A stretch of 64,000 nt of DNA from Kordiimonas laminariae. GTDB lineage: Bacteria; Pseudomonadota; Alphaproteobacteria; Sphingomonadales; Kordiimonadaceae. The notes beneath the pieces are model-generated. The model ran no database searches and had not been told where the DNA came from. It saw only the letters and a list, made by a program, of their open reading frames with translations. Shown here piece by piece: positions 19,395 through 28,634 of the stretch. The stretch is taken from the NCBI RefSeq assembly GCF_023008165.1, contig NZ_JAKQZA010000002.1:372001-436000 (forward strand), in the 5' to 3' direction. The position numbers were made by a program, and so were the translations under genes. Position 1 is the stretch's first letter, and each line of letters opens with the position of its first letter.

Positions 19395-19424
19395 ACTAAT
19401 TCCCCTCCCTAACTCCCTAGCCCT

Positions 19425-19453
19425 AAGCCGCCTCTCCCCAAGGCGGCTTTTTC
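19425..19453 (+). terminator. Terminator after dps
   Basis: AAGCCGCCT / AGGCGGCTT (9-bp stem, 7-base loop) followed by a T-run. Confidence 0.9.
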
Positions 19454-19530
19454 TTTGCTAAGTCTTGCGAGCGCCACATTTATCAGGTAGCGATAAAGGC
19501 AATCAAATTCAGTTCTAGGGGGAGCTTACT

Positions 19531-20733
19531 ATGAAAGCCTTAGTAGCAGGCGTTTCAATGCTTGCACTTGCCGCATGTGGCGGAAGCGAGACATCAGGAC
19601 AAAATCAAAAAACAGAAGCCAAACGGATCGCATTGGAAACTATCGTTATTGATACACATATTGATGTGCCCTATCGCCTTGATAGAAAATGGGAAGACGT
19701 ATCCTATAGCACCCATGGTGGAGATTTCGACTACAATCGGGCGGTAGAAGGCGGCTTAAACGCACCTTTCATGTCAATCTATACACCCGCAGCCCATGAC
19801 GGTACTCCAAAAGCCAAAGAACATGCTCTTGAGATGATCGCAATCGTGAACCGCATGGTGTCAGAAGCCCCTGAAAAATATATTGTTGCCAAAACCGTTG
19901 CCGATGTAGAGCAGGCCTTCAAAGATGGTAAAATTGCTCTGCCACTCGGTATGGAAAACGGCTCTCCAGTGTCAGGAGACCTGAATAACCTAGATTATTT
20001 CTATGAACTTGGCATTCGTTACATCACACTGGCTCATTCGAAAGCTAATCATATCTCGGATAGCTCTTATGACGTAAACCGCCCAAACGATGGTCTTTCA
20101 GATTTTGGTAAAGATGCAGTAAACCGCATGAATGAATTAGGTATTATGGTGGATATAAGTCATGTATCTGACAAAGCATTTTGGGATGTAATGGAGATTA
20201 CGAAAACTCCTGTAATTGCTTCACATTCTTCAGCACGGAAATTCACGCCTGGCTTCGAGCGCAACATGAACGATGAGATGATCAAAGCGCTAACTACAAA
20301 CGGCAGTGTTATCATGATCAATTATGGATCCGCCTTCATCACCGAGGAAGCCAATCAATACGGCCCTAAGCGCACTGAGGCATACACAAAATATCTATCA
20401 GAGAACGGTATGACTGCTTCATCTGACCTTCAGGCCGAATTCAATAAAAAGTATGCCGAGGACAATCCGTATCCGTTCGCCACACTTGATGATGTACTTG
20501 ATCATATCGATCATGTAGTTGAAATCGCAGGCATTGATTATGTAGGTATTGGCTCTGATTATGACGGTGTAGGTGATAGCCTGCCAGAAGGTCTCAAAGA
20601 TGTTTCTACCTATCCAAACTTGGTCGAAGGCCTACTAAAGCGCGGCTACACAGAAGAAAACATCAAGAAAATCCTGTCTGGTAACCTTCTTCGTGTTTGG
20701 CGCACTGTAGAAGCATACGCTGCAGCTAACTAA
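19531..20733 (+). CDS. Membrane dipeptidase (M19), lipoprotein
   Basis: A 400-aa zinc peptidase of the renal-dipeptidase family. A lipobox LALAAC gives Cys16 as lipidated residue, so it is anchored in the envelope. Zinc ligands are visible in DTHID (41-45), in DISHVSDKAFWD and SHSSARKF, and in GIGSDYDG near the C-terminus. It probably cleaves dipeptides, including D-containing ones, in the periplasm. It has GGGGGAG upstream of the ATG. The next gene starts 24 bp downstream and may be cotranscribed. Confidence 0.92.
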   Translation: MKALVAGVSMLALAACGGSETSGQNQKTEAKRIALETIVIDTHIDVPYRLDRKWEDVSYSTHGGDFDYNRAVEGGLNAPFMSIYTPAAHDGTPKAKEHALEMIAIVNRMVSEAPEKYIVAKTVADVEQAFKDGKIALPLGMENGSPVSGDLNNLDYFYELGIRYITLAHSKANHISDSSYDVNRPNDGLSDFGKDAVNRMNELGIMVDISHVSDKAFWDVMEITKTPVIASHSSARKFTPGFERNMNDEMIKALTTNGSVIMINYGSAFITEEANQYGPKRTEAYTKYLSENGMTASSDLQAEFNKKYAEDNPYPFATLDDVLDHIDHVVEIAGIDYVGIGSDYDGVGDSLPEGLKDVSTYPNLVEGLLKRGYTEENIKKILSGNLLRVWRTVEAYAAAN

Positions 20734-20757
20734 AACATATTAAGTAAGGGCGAGTAA

Positions 20758-21186
20758 TTGTTTTTTATCTTTGACTTAGATGGCACCCTCGCCCTTATTG
20801 AACACCGCAGGCATTATGTAGAAGGTAAAAAGAAAAACTGGCCCGCCTTCTTTCGCGCCTGCATCCACGATGCGCCCAACGATCCGGTTATTGCTACCTT
20901 TAAAGCCTTGGTTACTGCTGGCCACCGCGTAGAAATATGGTCCGGTAGATCGGATATAGTCCGCACCGAAACTGAAGCATGGTTGGAGAAACACGGCATC
21001 AAAGCGTCCTTCCTCAAACACATGCGCGAGGATAAAGATTACACCCCAGATGATATTCTCAAGCGAAACTGGCTTTTAGCAGAACATGAAAAGCCAGCCG
21101 CTATTTTTGACGATCGCAATAAAGTGGTAAGTATGTGGCGCGAGGAAGGCCTACCTTGCTTTCAAGTAGCGCCTGGCAGCTTCTAA
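20758..21186 (+). CDS. HAD phosphatase, polynucleotide 3'-phosphatase-like
   Basis: 142 aa from a TTG start. That start is required: an in-frame TAA directly precedes it, AAGGGCGAG lies upstream, and the catalytic FDLDGTL box begins at residue 5. The remaining HAD motifs are IWSGRSD (motif II) and AIFDDRNKVVSMWREEG (motif IV). The arrangement matches the 3'-phosphatase domain of T4 polynucleotide kinase without the kinase. It may repair 3'-phosphate nucleic-acid ends or act on small phosphates. Such stand-alone domains are common in phages, but no phage genes surround it. Confidence 0.75.
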   Translation: MFFIFDLDGTLALIEHRRHYVEGKKKNWPAFFRACIHDAPNDPVIATFKALVTAGHRVEIWSGRSDIVRTETEAWLEKHGIKASFLKHMREDKDYTPDDILKRNWLLAEHEKPAAIFDDRNKVVSMWREEGLPCFQVAPGSF

Positions 21187-21275
21187 ATTACTAAGCCATA
21201 GTTTAGGTACATAGTATCTAGCATCTCACCATAGAATTGATAAGGTACTCCCCTAAAATAAGGTAAGGGGATGCT

Positions 21276-24200
21276 ATGAAAACGCATATTTCAAAGGCAC
21301 TGCTAGTTGCCGGGCTTCTTGGATGTACAAGCCTCAGCGCGACAGCGGCACCAAATAACGATTGGTTTCCGCAAGCGTCAATTTCGCCAGACGGAAAAAC
21401 CATTCTGTTTACGTATCAGGGGGATATCTACAAAACATCGGTAAAAGGCGGCACTGCCGTTCCTCTTACGGTGAACGAAGCTTGGGAAGGCTATCCAATC
21501 TGGTCAAACGACGGCAAAACAATTGCTTTCGCTTCTACCCGCAATGGCGGCTATGATATTTATACAATGCCAGCTTCTGGCGGTACAGCAAAGCGCCTGA
21601 CGTTCCATAGTTCAGGTGATGTACCAATGGATTTTGCACCTGATGATGAATCCATCACATTCCGCTCAACACGTACAGATGCTGCAAGCAGCAGCTTGTT
21701 CCCGCGCGGTTCACTCAGTGAAGTTTATACTGTTTCAGTAAATGGTGGCACACCTGAGATGGTACTGACAACTCCTGCTTCTGAAGCGCAGTGGAACAAA
21801 GACGGTTCTAAACTCTTGTACCGTGAAGAAAAATCACTTGAGAGCGATCTTCGTAAACATGATGTATCTGCATTCGCACGTGATATTTGGGTGTACGACG
21901 CCAAATCTGGCGCGCATACGCAGCTGACTGATTTCGTTGGCGGTGATCACAACCCAGTTTGGGGTAAAGGTGGTAAGGTTTATTTCACCTCTGAAGCTAA
22001 TGACAGCACTTTCAATATCTGGAGCATGAATGAAGATGGCTCTAACAAAAAAGCTGTTACAAATTTCAAACAGCACCCCGTTCGCAGCCTAAGCATCGCT
22101 AAAGATGGTACAATGGCCTTTGTGCACCATGGTTCTGTGTACACAGTAAAAGATGGCAAAAGCCCTAAGCGAGTAAAAATTAATATCGCAACTGATGGCC
22201 ATGGCCGAGATACAGAAACAATCACAGTTTCAAATCGTATCAACGGCTTTTCTCCATCACCGAACAGTAAAGAAGTAGCGTTTGTTGCTCGCGGCGAAGT
22301 CTTTGTAACATCGACAGACTTCCGCACCACCAAACGCATTACCAACACACCGGCGCAAGAACGTTCGGTTGATTTCCACCCGGATGGCAAGAAGCTTGTG
22401 TATGCGGCTGAGCGTGACGGCAAGTGGAAACTTGTTGAAGCTTCAATTGCTTCTGAAGATGAGAAATACTTCTTCGCCAGCACAACTATTGACGAAAAAG
22501 TATTATTCGATAGCGATAATGAAGCCTTCCAACCGCAGTATTCACCTGATGGTAAAAAGGTTGCTTTCATTTCAGACCGTGATGCTGTGAAAGTGCTGGA
22601 TATAGAATCTGGTGAAGCTGTTACTGTGCTTAGCGCAGAGCATAACTATAGCTACGCTGACGGTGATATCACATTCGCATGGTCACCAGACAGTAAATGG
22701 CTAACAGTTGATTTCGCAGCCCGCAACCGCATCTTCGTAACCAACATCGCCGTGGTTCCAGCCGATGGCTCTGCAGCACCGCGTGATATCAGTCTTTCAG
22801 GTTATCAAGACGGCAGCCCTAGCTGGCACTCAGGCGGTAATGCTGTTCTTTGGTATTCAGCACGCTACGGTCAGCGCGACCATGGTAGCTGGGGCCGTGA
22901 ATTTGACATTATGGCAGCTTTCCTGAACCAGGATGCTTACGACAAATTCACCATGTCCAAAGAAGAATATGAGCTAATGAAAGAGCTCGATAAGGATAAG
23001 AAGAAAAAAGAAGATAAAAAGAAGAAAGAGGAAAAAGAAAAAGCTAAATCTGAAGCGAAAGATGGCGATAAAGCCAAAGCTGCAGATAAAAAAGACGAGA
23101 AGAAAAAAGATAAAAAAGACGATGTTAAACCAATTGAAATCGATTGGGATGGCATCGAAGATCGCACACTACGCCTGACAGTACATTCAAGCGATCTGGC
23201 AGATGCTGTTCTTACAAAAGACGGCAGCAAGCTTTATTATCTCTCTCGCTTTGAAAAAGGCTTTGATCTTTGGCTTCATGATTTCCGTGAACGTTCAACA
23301 AAGCTAATAACCAAACTTGGTGCGGGGAACGCTTCTATTGAGCTATCGAAAGATGAAAAATCTCTCTTCGTTCTAGCAAATGGTAGCCTCGCTAAGTTCA
23401 GCCTGAATGGTGGCGGCACAAAACGCAAAGGCATCAGCCTGAACGCAACCATGGAACTGAAAGGCGATAAAGAGCGCGAATATTTCTTCGAGCATATCTG
23501 GCGTCAGGTTAAGGGTAAATTCTATAACCCGAACATGCACGGCGTTGATTGGGATACAATGAAGGAAGAGTATGCTGCCAAGCTATCGAGCATTGGCAAC
23601 AACAAAGACTTCGCTCGCATGATGGAAGAATTGCTCGGTGAGCTAAACGCTTCTCACACAGGTGCTTATTATCGTGGTCGTACCGACAATGCAGATAATT
23701 CAGCTACACTCGGTCTACTCTTTGATATGACAGATACATCTGGTGCATTGAAGATCACTGAAGTGCTTGAAAAAGGTCCATTTGCAAAAGCATCGAGCGA
23801 TGTAGAAACAGGCATGAGCCTTTCTGCGATTAATGGTGTAGCCCTAGGTAATGGTGAAAACCTTCATGAACTACTCAACCATAAATCTGGTGAGCGCGTA
23901 CGCCTAACATTTACCAAGGCTGACGGTTCAAGCTTTGATGAGGTCGTTAAACCAATTCAACGCTGGCAAGAAAACGAACTGATGTATCAACGCTGGACTA
24001 AAAAGCGCGCTGCTCTTGTTGAAGAATTATCCGGCGGCCGTCTTGGCTACGTGCATGTCCGTGGCATGAATGATCCTAGCTTCCGTGAAGTATATTCCAA
24101 TGTACTTGGCAAAAATTTCGACAAAGAAGCAATCATCGTTGATACCCGCTGGAATGGTGGCGGCTGGCTCCATAATGATCTGGCTAAATTCCTGTCTGGC

Positions 24201-24599
24201 AAGCAGTATCTGAAGATGAAACCACGCGGCAACAAAGTTTGGGAAGGTGACCCACTTGATCAGTGGTTCAAGCCATCCATTGTTGTTATGGGCGAAGGTA
24301 ACTATTCTGATGCTCACGCATTCCCATATACATACAAAGCTCTGGATATTGGTGAAACTGTTGGTATGCCAGTACCAGGCACCATGACAGCGGTATGGTG
24401 GGAAACACTGCATTCTGGCGATATCACCTTTGGTATCCCTCAGGTTGGTCAGCTTGACCTCAACGGTAATTACCTTGAGAACCAGCAGCTTGAGCCTGAT
24501 CATAAAGTGAAGAATGACCCCGTTTCTTCAGCAAACGGTAAAGACCTGCAGATTGAAAAAGCTGTAGAAGTTATGTTGAAGCAACTGGATGCCAAATAG
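21276..24599 (+). CDS. Exported tricorn-like S41 protease with WD40-type propeller
   Basis: 1107 aa with a signal peptide (SLSATAA, near residue 25). Order: TolB/PD40-like beta-propeller repeats (about 30-560, repeated FSPDGK-type motifs); a Lys/Asp/Glu-rich linker at about 571-617; a second propeller part; a helical C1 region; PDZ (about 800-880); and an S41 domain. In that domain DTRWNGGG precedes the catalytic Ser in GNYSDAHAFPY (about 1010). Tricorn homologues degrade oligopeptides; with a signal peptide this one acts outside the cytoplasm. The charged linker is unusual in length and purity. Single gene with its own terminator. Confidence 0.92.
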   Translation: MKTHISKALLVAGLLGCTSLSATAAPNNDWFPQASISPDGKTILFTYQGDIYKTSVKGGTAVPLTVNEAWEGYPIWSNDGKTIAFASTRNGGYDIYTMPASGGTAKRLTFHSSGDVPMDFAPDDESITFRSTRTDAASSSLFPRGSLSEVYTVSVNGGTPEMVLTTPASEAQWNKDGSKLLYREEKSLESDLRKHDVSAFARDIWVYDAKSGAHTQLTDFVGGDHNPVWGKGGKVYFTSEANDSTFNIWSMNEDGSNKKAVTNFKQHPVRSLSIAKDGTMAFVHHGSVYTVKDGKSPKRVKINIATDGHGRDTETITVSNRINGFSPSPNSKEVAFVARGEVFVTSTDFRTTKRITNTPAQERSVDFHPDGKKLVYAAERDGKWKLVEASIASEDEKYFFASTTIDEKVLFDSDNEAFQPQYSPDGKKVAFISDRDAVKVLDIESGEAVTVLSAEHNYSYADGDITFAWSPDSKWLTVDFAARNRIFVTNIAVVPADGSAAPRDISLSGYQDGSPSWHSGGNAVLWYSARYGQRDHGSWGREFDIMAAFLNQDAYDKFTMSKEEYELMKELDKDKKKKEDKKKKEEKEKAKSEAKDGDKAKAADKKDEKKKDKKDDVKPIEIDWDGIEDRTLRLTVHSSDLADAVLTKDGSKLYYLSRFEKGFDLWLHDFRERSTKLITKLGAGNASIELSKDEKSLFVLANGSLAKFSLNGGGTKRKGISLNATMELKGDKEREYFFEHIWRQVKGKFYNPNMHGVDWDTMKEEYAAKLSSIGNNKDFARMMEELLGELNASHTGAYYRGRTDNADNSATLGLLFDMTDTSGALKITEVLEKGPFAKASSDVETGMSLSAINGVALGNGENLHELLNHKSGERVRLTFTKADGSSFDEVVKPIQRWQENELMYQRWTKKRAALVEELSGGRLGYVHVRGMNDPSFREVYSNVLGKNFDKEAIIVDTRWNGGGWLHNDLAKFLSGKQYLKMKPRGNKVWEGDPLDQWFKPSIVVMGEGNYSDAHAFPYTYKALDIGETVGMPVPGTMTAVWWETLHSGDITFGIPQVGQLDLNGNYLENQQLEPDHKVKNDPVSSANGKDLQIEKAVEVMLKQLDAK

Positions 24600-24620
24600 G
24601 TATCAATCAAGGTAACAACA

Positions 24621-24650
24621 AAGGCGTCCGCTCATGCTGGCGCCTTTTTT
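24621..24650 (+). terminator. Terminator after the tricorn-like gene
   Basis: AAGGCGTC pairs with GGCGCCTT (one G-U pair) around a 10-base loop and is followed by TTTTTT. Confidence 0.88.
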
Positions 24651-24759
24651 ATTGCCGCTACGGCTGCTTATTTCTTGCCTGCATGAAGAAAGGCCCTATC
24701 GTCACTTAAAGCCTGGGGAGGCATAGAACTGCATTTGTGCAGCTATGATGGGAGGATTT

Positions 24760-26112
24760 ATGTCGGACACGACTGCAAGCTCACAGCCGAAGATGCTGTC
24801 GAGCCGGATGAAATATTATACACTGGCCATTCTTACGATTGTCTATGCTTTCAACTTTATTGACCGACAAATTCTCGTCATCTTACAACCTCTTATTAAA
24901 GCAGATCTTGATCTGTCCGATACACAACTTGGTCTTCTTTCAGGCATCGCATTTGCCGCTTTTTACACATTTATGGGCATCCCTATTGCTCGACTGGCCG
25001 ACAAGAAAAACCGCCGAAATATCATCGCGATTTCCTTAACTATCTGGAGCGGGATGACCGCTATTTCGGGTCTTGCACAGAATTATATGCAGCTTCTGCT
25101 AGCGCGCCTTGGCGTTGGTATTGGTGAAGCAGGTGGCAGCCCACCAGCACATTCCATGATCAGCGATATGTTCAGCCCCAAGAAGCGCGCAACAGCGCTC
25201 GCAATATATTCTGCGGGGCTCTACCTCGGCGTAGTAATTGGTTACTCGTTCGGAGGTGTTTTAGGTGTAACGTACGGCTGGCGCACAACTTTCATGATTG
25301 TTGGCCTGCCTGGTATTCTCTTGGCACTTATTCTTTGGATAACAGTTAAAGAACCTCCTAGAGGACAATATGACAAAATAGGCGCAGAAGCCCCGCCTTC
25401 CTTTATCAATACTCTCCGTTTTGTATTGAAACTAAAAGCTTTTCCATATTTAGCAGTAGGAAGCGCGCTATCTGCTTTTGTCAGCTACGGTGTAAGCAAC
25501 TTTATGCCAAGCTTTTTATTCCGTTACCACCTATCCGACCTAGCTGCTATGGGTTCTTCCCTTGGTTTCAGTGGTAGCTCAGAGTACGAGGTAGCCTATT
25601 CCATGATAGGTATTACCCTTGGCCTCGTGGGTGGTGGCGCTGGCATTATTGGTACTTTCCTTGGTGGATACCTCACCGATAAAATCGGGCAAAATGATGC
25701 ACGCTGGTATATGTGGCTTCCAGGATTAACGGCTGTATGCGCTATCCCATTTGCCATCTATGCATTTCACACAAGCAGTGTAGAACTCGTTCTAATCCTA
25801 ATCTTCATTGTAAACGTTCTGGGTACTCTCTACCTACCACCTGCTATTGCTGTTACCCACCGGTTGGTTACACCAAGAATGCGCGCCCTAAGTTCTGCTA
25901 TACTCTTCTTCATTCTAAATCTTATCGGCTTAGGCCTTGGGCCGCTGTTCATCGGTATGATGTCTGATTTTCTTACGAAGATTAACGGTTATGAAAGCCT
26001 TCACTGGGCAATGACCATCGGTGCCTGCATCGCTCTCATCAAAGGATTATTATTCTGGATTGCCGGCAGAAATCTCAAACATGACCTACAACGCATAGAA
26101 GGTGGAACTTAA
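24760..26112 (+). CDS. MFS transporter, spinster/glycerol-3-phosphate-like subfamily
   Basis: 450 aa with twelve hydrophobic segments. The ATG at 24760 is preferred because GGAGG lies 4 bases upstream; two earlier ATGs lack a site. TILTIVYAFNFIDRQILVILQPLIKADLDLSDTQLG-type first-helix sequence is typical of the Spns-like MFS group common in alphaproteobacteria, followed by the GRLADKKNRR-type A-motif (ARLADKKNRRN). Its substrate is unknown; relatives lie beside TonB receptors and degradative genes. Single gene. Confidence 0.88.
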   Translation: MSDTTASSQPKMLSSRMKYYTLAILTIVYAFNFIDRQILVILQPLIKADLDLSDTQLGLLSGIAFAAFYTFMGIPIARLADKKNRRNIIAISLTIWSGMTAISGLAQNYMQLLLARLGVGIGEAGGSPPAHSMISDMFSPKKRATALAIYSAGLYLGVVIGYSFGGVLGVTYGWRTTFMIVGLPGILLALILWITVKEPPRGQYDKIGAEAPPSFINTLRFVLKLKAFPYLAVGSALSAFVSYGVSNFMPSFLFRYHLSDLAAMGSSLGFSGSSEYEVAYSMIGITLGLVGGGAGIIGTFLGGYLTDKIGQNDARWYMWLPGLTAVCAIPFAIYAFHTSSVELVLILIFIVNVLGTLYLPPAIAVTHRLVTPRMRALSSAILFFILNLIGLGLGPLFIGMMSDFLTKINGYESLHWAMTIGACIALIKGLLFWIAGRNLKHDLQRIEGGT

Positions 26113-26209
26113 AGATAGCTTCGGAAATACAGGTTGACGTATTCTTCAACTAGGGGCAAAGCTTTTATAGAACAATAAATTAGCAGTTAGCCTCTGGTTT
26201 AGGATTATT

Positions 26210-27883
26210 ATGCCGCGTGAGAAAAGACAACACAGCTACTTTGAATTTATCATCATTAGCTTGTTGATTTTCATTGCCTCAATGCAAGCCTTTGAATGGT
26301 CACTTGCGGGAATAATACCTATTCTCCACGCCGTGTTTTTATTATCAAGCTACCTGCTCGTGCGGCTTGTATTAGGCCGTCTTCATCCCGTTATAGGCTC
26401 AAGTATTTTTGCTGTCTCTGTATTGCTTCTCATCACTGAGATATCAATCTATCAGTTCACAGGTTTGCATCTAAACAGGTTTGTTCTGTCACTCTTGTTT
26501 CAACCCGATGCCAGCAATCAAACCGGCATTTCAGGAAACTTACTCTTTTTAGGAATTTCCGTCGTTTTCCTGATATGCCTTTGGCTCAGTCGAAAACTAC
26601 TTACACCAGCATTTATTCTGAAAGGCCGATTACTAGCAATATCTGCTGTAATTTCTCTGACGTCCGCTCAGTTTACTTTTGGCATTTTGTTTTTCCATGG
26701 ACAATCCGACGCTATGGAGGTTAAACGGGAACTCCCTTTTTTCGCGGTCAGCCCTTCTTATTACACTAAGAAATTCTTTAGTTTGTTTTGGGCACAAACA
26801 CCCGAAACCCCGTTCGGTTACAAGCCGCAGAATTTCGCGAGACAAGATAATTCGACTAACACATCAGTCACATTCAAACGCCATAAGAACATCCTCTTAA
26901 TAGTGACTGATAGCCTTCGTGCTAAAGACATTAAGCAAGACCCGACCCTAACACCAAACCTTAACCACTTCTTTGAAAATGGCTTCACTTCCTATGACCA
27001 TCTAGCAACTGCAAACTGCACCCATTTCAGTTTCTACAGTATGCTATCTGGGAAACTTGCTACCAGCTTTGGCAACGCCAGACGGAGTGGTGGATCAAAC
27101 AGCCTCATCAAAACTTTCGCAAACAACGGTTATAAAACCTCATCTAGTGAAGCCACTTCGCTTGATTGGTATGATGTTTCTTCCATTATATTCGCGAAGA
27201 ATACCAGCAGGGTAACTTGGGGTGAAGATACTGATCATCTACGTAACGACACTCAGGTTACCAAGAACACGATAAAAACGCTGAAGGAATATGCGAAAGA
27301 CAATACACCCTTCTTTCATCTCGCCTATTACTACGGCAATCATTTTCCTTATCTTAGTGAAACAGACACTACAGATTTAACGCTCAAGGAACGTTACCTC
27401 GCCAGCATCCGGACATTTGATACTCAGATAGCTGAGATACTCTCATATATAAACACCAGCGGGCTCGCAGATGACACTATAGTTATTGTTACTTCTGACC
27501 ATGGGGAAGAGTTACAGGAAGGTGGTATTATGGGGCATTCCGGACGTCTGTCGGACGAACAGGTTTATGTACCATTTTGGCTCTTTGGCTTACCTCAAAT
27601 CTACTTTCAAAATATCAGGAGTCACATTGACCTTCCCTCTATTATTTTAGCTTTCATGGAAGGTAGAGGCGCCACAGTGAACAACAGCCCAATCATACTC
27701 ACCAACTGTGATTATGATTTCCCAAGCGCTTTCGCGGTATTACGTAAAAATAGCCGCAATGATTTCCTGTATGACCACGGGTACCTTAGCCCGATGCAGG
27801 AAAGAAACACTGAAACAACAAAAAAGCAACAGATTGAAGATGCCAATCTGTTGCTTGGAATAATTAAAAACTCAAAAAGCTAG
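26210..27883 (+). CDS. Membrane-anchored alkaline-phosphatase-superfamily (sulfatase-fold) enzyme
   Basis: 557 aa: four to five N-terminal transmembrane helices (up to about 165), then a periplasmic sulfatase-fold domain. Metal and nucleophile signatures are ILLIVTDSLRAKD (Asp234) and NCTHFSFYSML, where Thr271 takes the nucleophile position of phosphotransferase members such as EptA/LtaS/YejM. IVTSDHGEE and GHSG follow. It therefore more likely transfers or cleaves phospho-groups, or acts in lipid homeostasis like YejM, than hydrolyses sulfate. The start has AGGA 5 bases upstream. Its stop overlaps the convergent rutR stop. Confidence 0.82.
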   Translation: MPREKRQHSYFEFIIISLLIFIASMQAFEWSLAGIIPILHAVFLLSSYLLVRLVLGRLHPVIGSSIFAVSVLLLITEISIYQFTGLHLNRFVLSLLFQPDASNQTGISGNLLFLGISVVFLICLWLSRKLLTPAFILKGRLLAISAVISLTSAQFTFGILFFHGQSDAMEVKRELPFFAVSPSYYTKKFFSLFWAQTPETPFGYKPQNFARQDNSTNTSVTFKRHKNILLIVTDSLRAKDIKQDPTLTPNLNHFFENGFTSYDHLATANCTHFSFYSMLSGKLATSFGNARRSGGSNSLIKTFANNGYKTSSSEATSLDWYDVSSIIFAKNTSRVTWGEDTDHLRNDTQVTKNTIKTLKEYAKDNTPFFHLAYYYGNHFPYLSETDTTDLTLKERYLASIRTFDTQIAEILSYINTSGLADDTIVIVTSDHGEELQEGGIMGHSGRLSDEQVYVPFWLFGLPQIYFQNIRSHIDLPSIILAFMEGRGATVNNSPIILTNCDYDFPSAFAVLRKNSRNDFLYDHGYLSPMQERNTETTKKQQIEDANLLLGIIKNSKS

Positions 27884-28521
27884 CTAACAACTTTTAAGCT
27901 GTTGGCCACAATAGAGATAACTGTTTTTTTAGCGTCTTCGAACATATCATCTGCAAGAGGCTCTCCATCATTCATTGCATTAATTTGCGCTTCGAAATCT
28001 GCATAATGCTGGGTACTTCCCCAAATCATAAAGAATAAATATCTTGCATTAATGGACGCCATTTTACCTTCTGCTATCCAGTTTTGGATAATGCTTTCCC
28101 GGCTATCCAACCAAGGTTTCACCGTATTGGTCAAATAATCCTGCAAGAAAGGCGCTCCACTTGCCATTTCAATAGCAAACAACCGAGACCCATGAGGTCG
28201 TTTTCTGGCCAGATCCATTTTAGATGAAATATATTTTTCAAAAGCTACCAAAGGTTCTACTTCTTCATCAAATAAATCAGCAGCATGAAGCCATATAGAG
28301 CACACTTCTTCAATAACCCGCCGGTAAAGATCTTCTTTTGCGCCAAAATAGTAGTAGATGTTTGGTTTTGGTACCCCGGCCCGCTCCGCAATCAAGCCAA
28401 CACTTGCACCCTTAAATCCCTTTTCAGCAAACACCGTTTCTGCAGCGGCTAAAATTTTTGCTTCGTTTTCTCTGCGAATATTCGCTTTATGGCCTGTCCC
28501 TTGGCCTTTTTTAACACTCAT
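27880..28521 (-). CDS. rutR: RutR-family TetR-type regulator
   Basis: 213 aa from the ATG at 28521 (AGGA upstream; the longer frame is unlikely). The N-terminal TetR helix-turn-helix has GLIAERAGVPKPNIYYYFGAK. The ligand-binding half carries SRLFAIEMASGAPFLQDYL and RYLFFMIWGSTQHYADF, which align closely with E. coli RutR, the uracil/thymine-responsive regulator of pyrimidine use. It lies downstream of the TonB receptor on the same strand, separated by a hairpin, so read-through could couple them. Five RutR-box-like sites occur before nucleoside genes in this window. The effector is inferred, not shown. Confidence 0.88.
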   Translation of the reverse strand: MSVKKGQGTGHKANIRRENEAKILAAAETVFAEKGFKGASVGLIAERAGVPKPNIYYYFGAKEDLYRRVIEEVCSIWLHAADLFDEEVEPLVAFEKYISSKMDLARKRPHGSRLFAIEMASGAPFLQDYLTNTVKPWLDSRESIIQNWIAEGKMASINARYLFFMIWGSTQHYADFEAQINAMNDGEPLADDMFEDAKKTVISIVANSLKVVS

Positions 28522-28579
28522 ATCGTCCTCTCGCCGTATCCCTTCGGCATTCGGTAACTGATGTTTCCCCAAAACAAGC

Positions 28580-28605
28580 GCGCCCGAGACCGTAATCTCG
28601 GGCGC
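28580..28605. terminator. Strong hairpin between the TonB receptor gene and rutR
   Basis: GCGCCCGAGA / TCTCGGGCGC is a perfect 10-bp GC-rich stem with a 6-base loop, 30 bp after the receptor stop. An 8-T run lies on the plus-strand side; on the minus strand only CTTGTTTT follows, so termination of receptor transcripts may be partial, allowing read-through into rutR. Confidence 0.75.
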
Positions 28606-28634
28606 ACGTTTTTTTTACTGGCTACAAGTTCAAC

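Noticed and set aside
20758-21186. Prophage remnant, suggested by a phage-type polynucleotide phosphatase
   Set aside because: No integrase, structural gene or attachment repeat is near; neighbours are ordinary chromosomal genes.
26133-26150. TTGACGTATTCTTCAA before the sulfatase-fold gene, resembling a RutR-type site
   Set aside because: The right half-site is TTCAA, and the gene has no link to nucleosides. More likely a -35-like sequence.
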